Below, in pieces: positions 13,237 through 14,967 of a stretch of 14,967 bases of DNA. The translations under genes were made by a program, and so were the position numbers. Origin of the DNA: Candidatus Omnitrophota bacterium (lineage in GTDB: Bacteria; Ratteibacteria; UBA8468; B48-G9; DSTR01); the NCBI GenBank assembly GCA_023818865.1, contig JAMWDF010000047.1, positions 1 to 14,967 on the forward strand. The letters run 5' to 3'. The notes beneath the pieces are model-generated. The model did no database searches. It saw nothing but the letters and a program-made list of their open reading frames with translations, and had not been told where the DNA came from. How positions within the stretch are numbered: position 1 is the first letter of the stretch; the number at the start of each line of letters is the position of its first letter.

Positions 13237-14967
13237 CTATCCGGAGTTCCTCTGGTTATTACGTTCCTTCTTAAGTTGAAATAGGAAATAGGGCGAAATA
13301 ACAAGGATGAACATCAGCAATATTAGTCCTTTGTTGCAGAGATAAGCAAACATTGAAAGAGGAACAAGTAAGAGTCTAACTATACATTTACTTAATTCGT
13401 TCTGAGAAATCAGCTGCGAGTATTTAGGGGCAACAGCATAGTAATATTTCACAAACATCCTCCCTAATCTATTTGTAAGGAGGAATCTATCCCTGAACTC
13501 TCTTAAAATTTTTACTATTGGATGGTTATAATCACCAAAACAAGCAGTGGCAATAAAACATCCACCCCCGCTAACCTCTCCCATGGTTGGGGTGACAGCA
13601 GGGCCGGATGGATCAACCACAACAGCATTTCTTACCCCATCAAAATCACCATCCTTCCCGTCAACCAACTGGATTTTTGCTTCCGTATAATTTATTTCTG
13701 GGATATAAGTTAGTTCACAAGGATACATTTGCCAGCCGTCTATCTCGTCATACTTAAACCAGAAATAGTTCAGCCGGTTACCAGGAAGGTAGAAATAAAC
13801 TTCTACCTTATCCTGGTTTTCAGGTATATCTTCAATTCTAAAAGAGAAAAGGCCGAAAGGAATCTCCTCGGGTCTTCCTTCATTTATCAGAATAGCCGGG
13901 TCAATGGACTTTAACATAGTAACTTTTCCTAGGCTGGATTTAACCCCCACAGTAGAATTTTGAATAATTTCCTTAATCCCTGTGTCAACATTTACCCTGT
14001 CTCTTAAAATGGCCAATTTTGTTTCATCCGGTACCTGATTTTCTAACTCAGCGTCCAATTTCTCGGTAGTAAAGAATGCGAAATCGCTCCAGGGAGACCA
14101 GGCAGGTCCAAAAGTGTCCCTGTATTTTACTCGCCATTTATATTCTGTAAATGGCTTCAGAGTTCCCCATTCAATCCTGATTCGTGAATCAGGATTCTCT
14201 ACCTGCTTTCTTAAAATCGGTGTATCGTCTTCTGCCTGGTCCTTCAAATAAATTTCCCACATAGAAGCAGTTTGCGTGTCATTCTGATCAAGATCGCTGA
14301 AAGGAGAAGCAATTAAATATGGAGCGAAAGAAGTATTATCCGTATTTGGAGTTATTGGAGTTGGTTTTCTAGGTGGAGTGTTTGGTACGTTCATAACGAC
14401 TTCCACAGAACCATTCCCACCATCAGAATTTATTTGGATACTGGCAGTATATGCGCCAAAGGTTAGATTTTGCCTTGAAACAGTAACAATAACATCAGTA
14501 GTTTCTACAGTATTTCCTGCCTGGGGGACAATAGAACTAATCCAGTTCTCTCCTTCTTGATAGTTTATTTGCGCTACCTGCCAGCTTAAAATGCCAGAAC
14601 CTGTATTTTCAATTGTAAATGTTTTTTCTGTTTCGTTTTCACCAAAATTAATCTGCTGTGGTTCTATCTTTAAAATAGGTTGCCCGGTAGCAACAAAACT
14701 GGCAGAAATGGTATGGTCTGAGGTAACACTGTAAAATGTATAACTTGTAACTGGTCCGACTGAAACACCATCAACTAAAACATCTGAAATTTGGTAGCCC
14801 TGGTTTGCAGCAATATTGAATGTTTGGTTCTGACCCTCATTAACAATAATCTGGCCTGAAGGAGAAATTGAGCCACCAGAACCAGCATTAGCCGTTATTG
14901 TGTATGTAGGAATCTGTAAGGTTGTGGTGGCATCCGGAGTAGTGGGCGGGTTTTCTTTATTCCCTAC
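13237..14967 (-). CDS. Modular surface protein with choice-of-anchor U-like and CFI-box C-terminal domains (N-terminus beyond window)
   Basis: The frame is open to the window edge, giving 576 residues without a start. The GTG at 14406 is internal, since clear domains continue upstream. Counting from the edge: a Thr/Pro-rich linker (1-20); an InlB-type bacterial repeat (about 22-91, GSGGSISPSG, VLVDGVSVGPV); a BACON-like Ig-fold domain (about 96-193, INFGENETEKTFTIENTGSG); an Fn3-like domain (about 195-301, PRKPTPITP to WSPWSDFAFFTT); a domain resembling choice-of-anchor U (about 352-457, FGLFSFRIEDIP, FDGVRNAVVVDPSG). After GGG comes the CFI-box, CFIATACFGD at about 470, then ILREFRDRFLLTNRLGR and a hydrophobic C-terminus (about 527-566) ending in basic residues. 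It is probably exported and held at the envelope; ligand and function are unknown. It is more A+T-rich than its neighbours and stands alone before a 469-bp gap. Confidence 0.85.
   Translation of the reverse strand, partial: VGNKENPPTTPDATTTLQIPTYTITANAGSGGSISPSGQIIVNEGQNQTFNIAANQGYQISDVLVDGVSVGPVTSYTFYSVTSDHTISASFVATGQPILKIEPQQINFGENETEKTFTIENTGSGILSWQVAQINYQEGENWISSIVPQAGNTVETTDVIVTVSRQNLTFGAYTASIQINSDGGNGSVEVVMNVPNTPPRKPTPITPNTDNTSFAPYLIASPFSDLDQNDTQTASMWEIYLKDQAEDDTPILRKQVENPDSRIRIEWGTLKPFTEYKWRVKYRDTFGPAWSPWSDFAFFTTEKLDAELENQVPDETKLAILRDRVNVDTGIKEIIQNSTVGVKSSLGKVTMLKSIDPAILINEGRPEEIPFGLFSFRIEDIPENQDKVEVYFYLPGNRLNYFWFKYDEIDGWQMYPCELTYIPEINYTEAKIQLVDGKDGDFDGVRNAVVVDPSGPAVTPTMGEVSGGGCFIATACFGDYNHPIVKILREFRDRFLLTNRLGRMFVKYYYAVAPKYSQLISQNELSKCIVRLLLVPLSMFAYLCNKGLILLMFILVISPYFLFQLKKERNNQRNSG

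Noticed and set aside
14378..14406. GTG at 14406 as the start of the surface-protein gene
   Set aside because: The frame stays open to the window edge and encodes recognisable repeat and Ig-like domains upstream, so the gene is cut by the window, not started here.

Overview
The window is ordinary bacterial chromosome (genetic code 11, clear Shine-Dalgarno sites, roughly half G+C, genes packed with short overlaps). It suggests an uncultured bacterium with rod-shape machinery and exported modular proteins. The last gene combines a choice-of-anchor U type domain with a CFI-box C-terminus. That pairing is familiar from environmental Gram-negative lineages and candidate phyla, but I cannot name the phylum from this sequence.

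Layout, plus strand (about 130-8164): the 3' part of mreB, then mreC, mreD, mrdA (PBP2) and rodA. These form the elongasome, which inserts peptidoglycan along the cell side wall. A B12-binding-type radical SAM protein of unknown function follows, then a KduD-like short-chain dehydrogenase and a sugar-1-phosphate nucleotidyltransferase with a left-handed beta-helix tail. mreC/mreD and mreD/mrdA/rodA overlap, so this is one translationally coupled operon. No minCDE genes follow mreD. The first ~125 bases do not read as mreB, are richer in G+C, and are open on the other strand, so the start of the window looks like a chimeric or low-quality contig end.

Layout, minus strand (14967 down to 8157): a truncated gene for a large surface protein (InlB-like repeat, BACON-like domain, Fn3-like domain, choice-of-anchor U-like domain, CFI-box, membrane tail). 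Next is a 469-bp non-coding gap with a candidate promoter and several inverted repeats. Then comes a three-gene operon joined by 4-bp ATGA overlaps: a UroD/MtaA-like protein with an odd Pro/Lys-rich tail, a ROK-family sugar kinase, and fmt (methionyl-tRNA formyltransferase). Aspartokinase (lysC) follows, with its own candidate promoter and a well-supported internal start that would make a separate regulatory beta subunit. The two strands converge at 8157-8164, where the nucleotidyltransferase and lysC overlap by 8 bp.

I saw no tRNA, rRNA, CRISPR array, insertion sequence or phage module. The less ordinary items are the UroD-like protein with repeated aromatic/lysine motifs, the internal start in lysC, the orphan radical SAM gene in the shape operon, and the modular surface protein.
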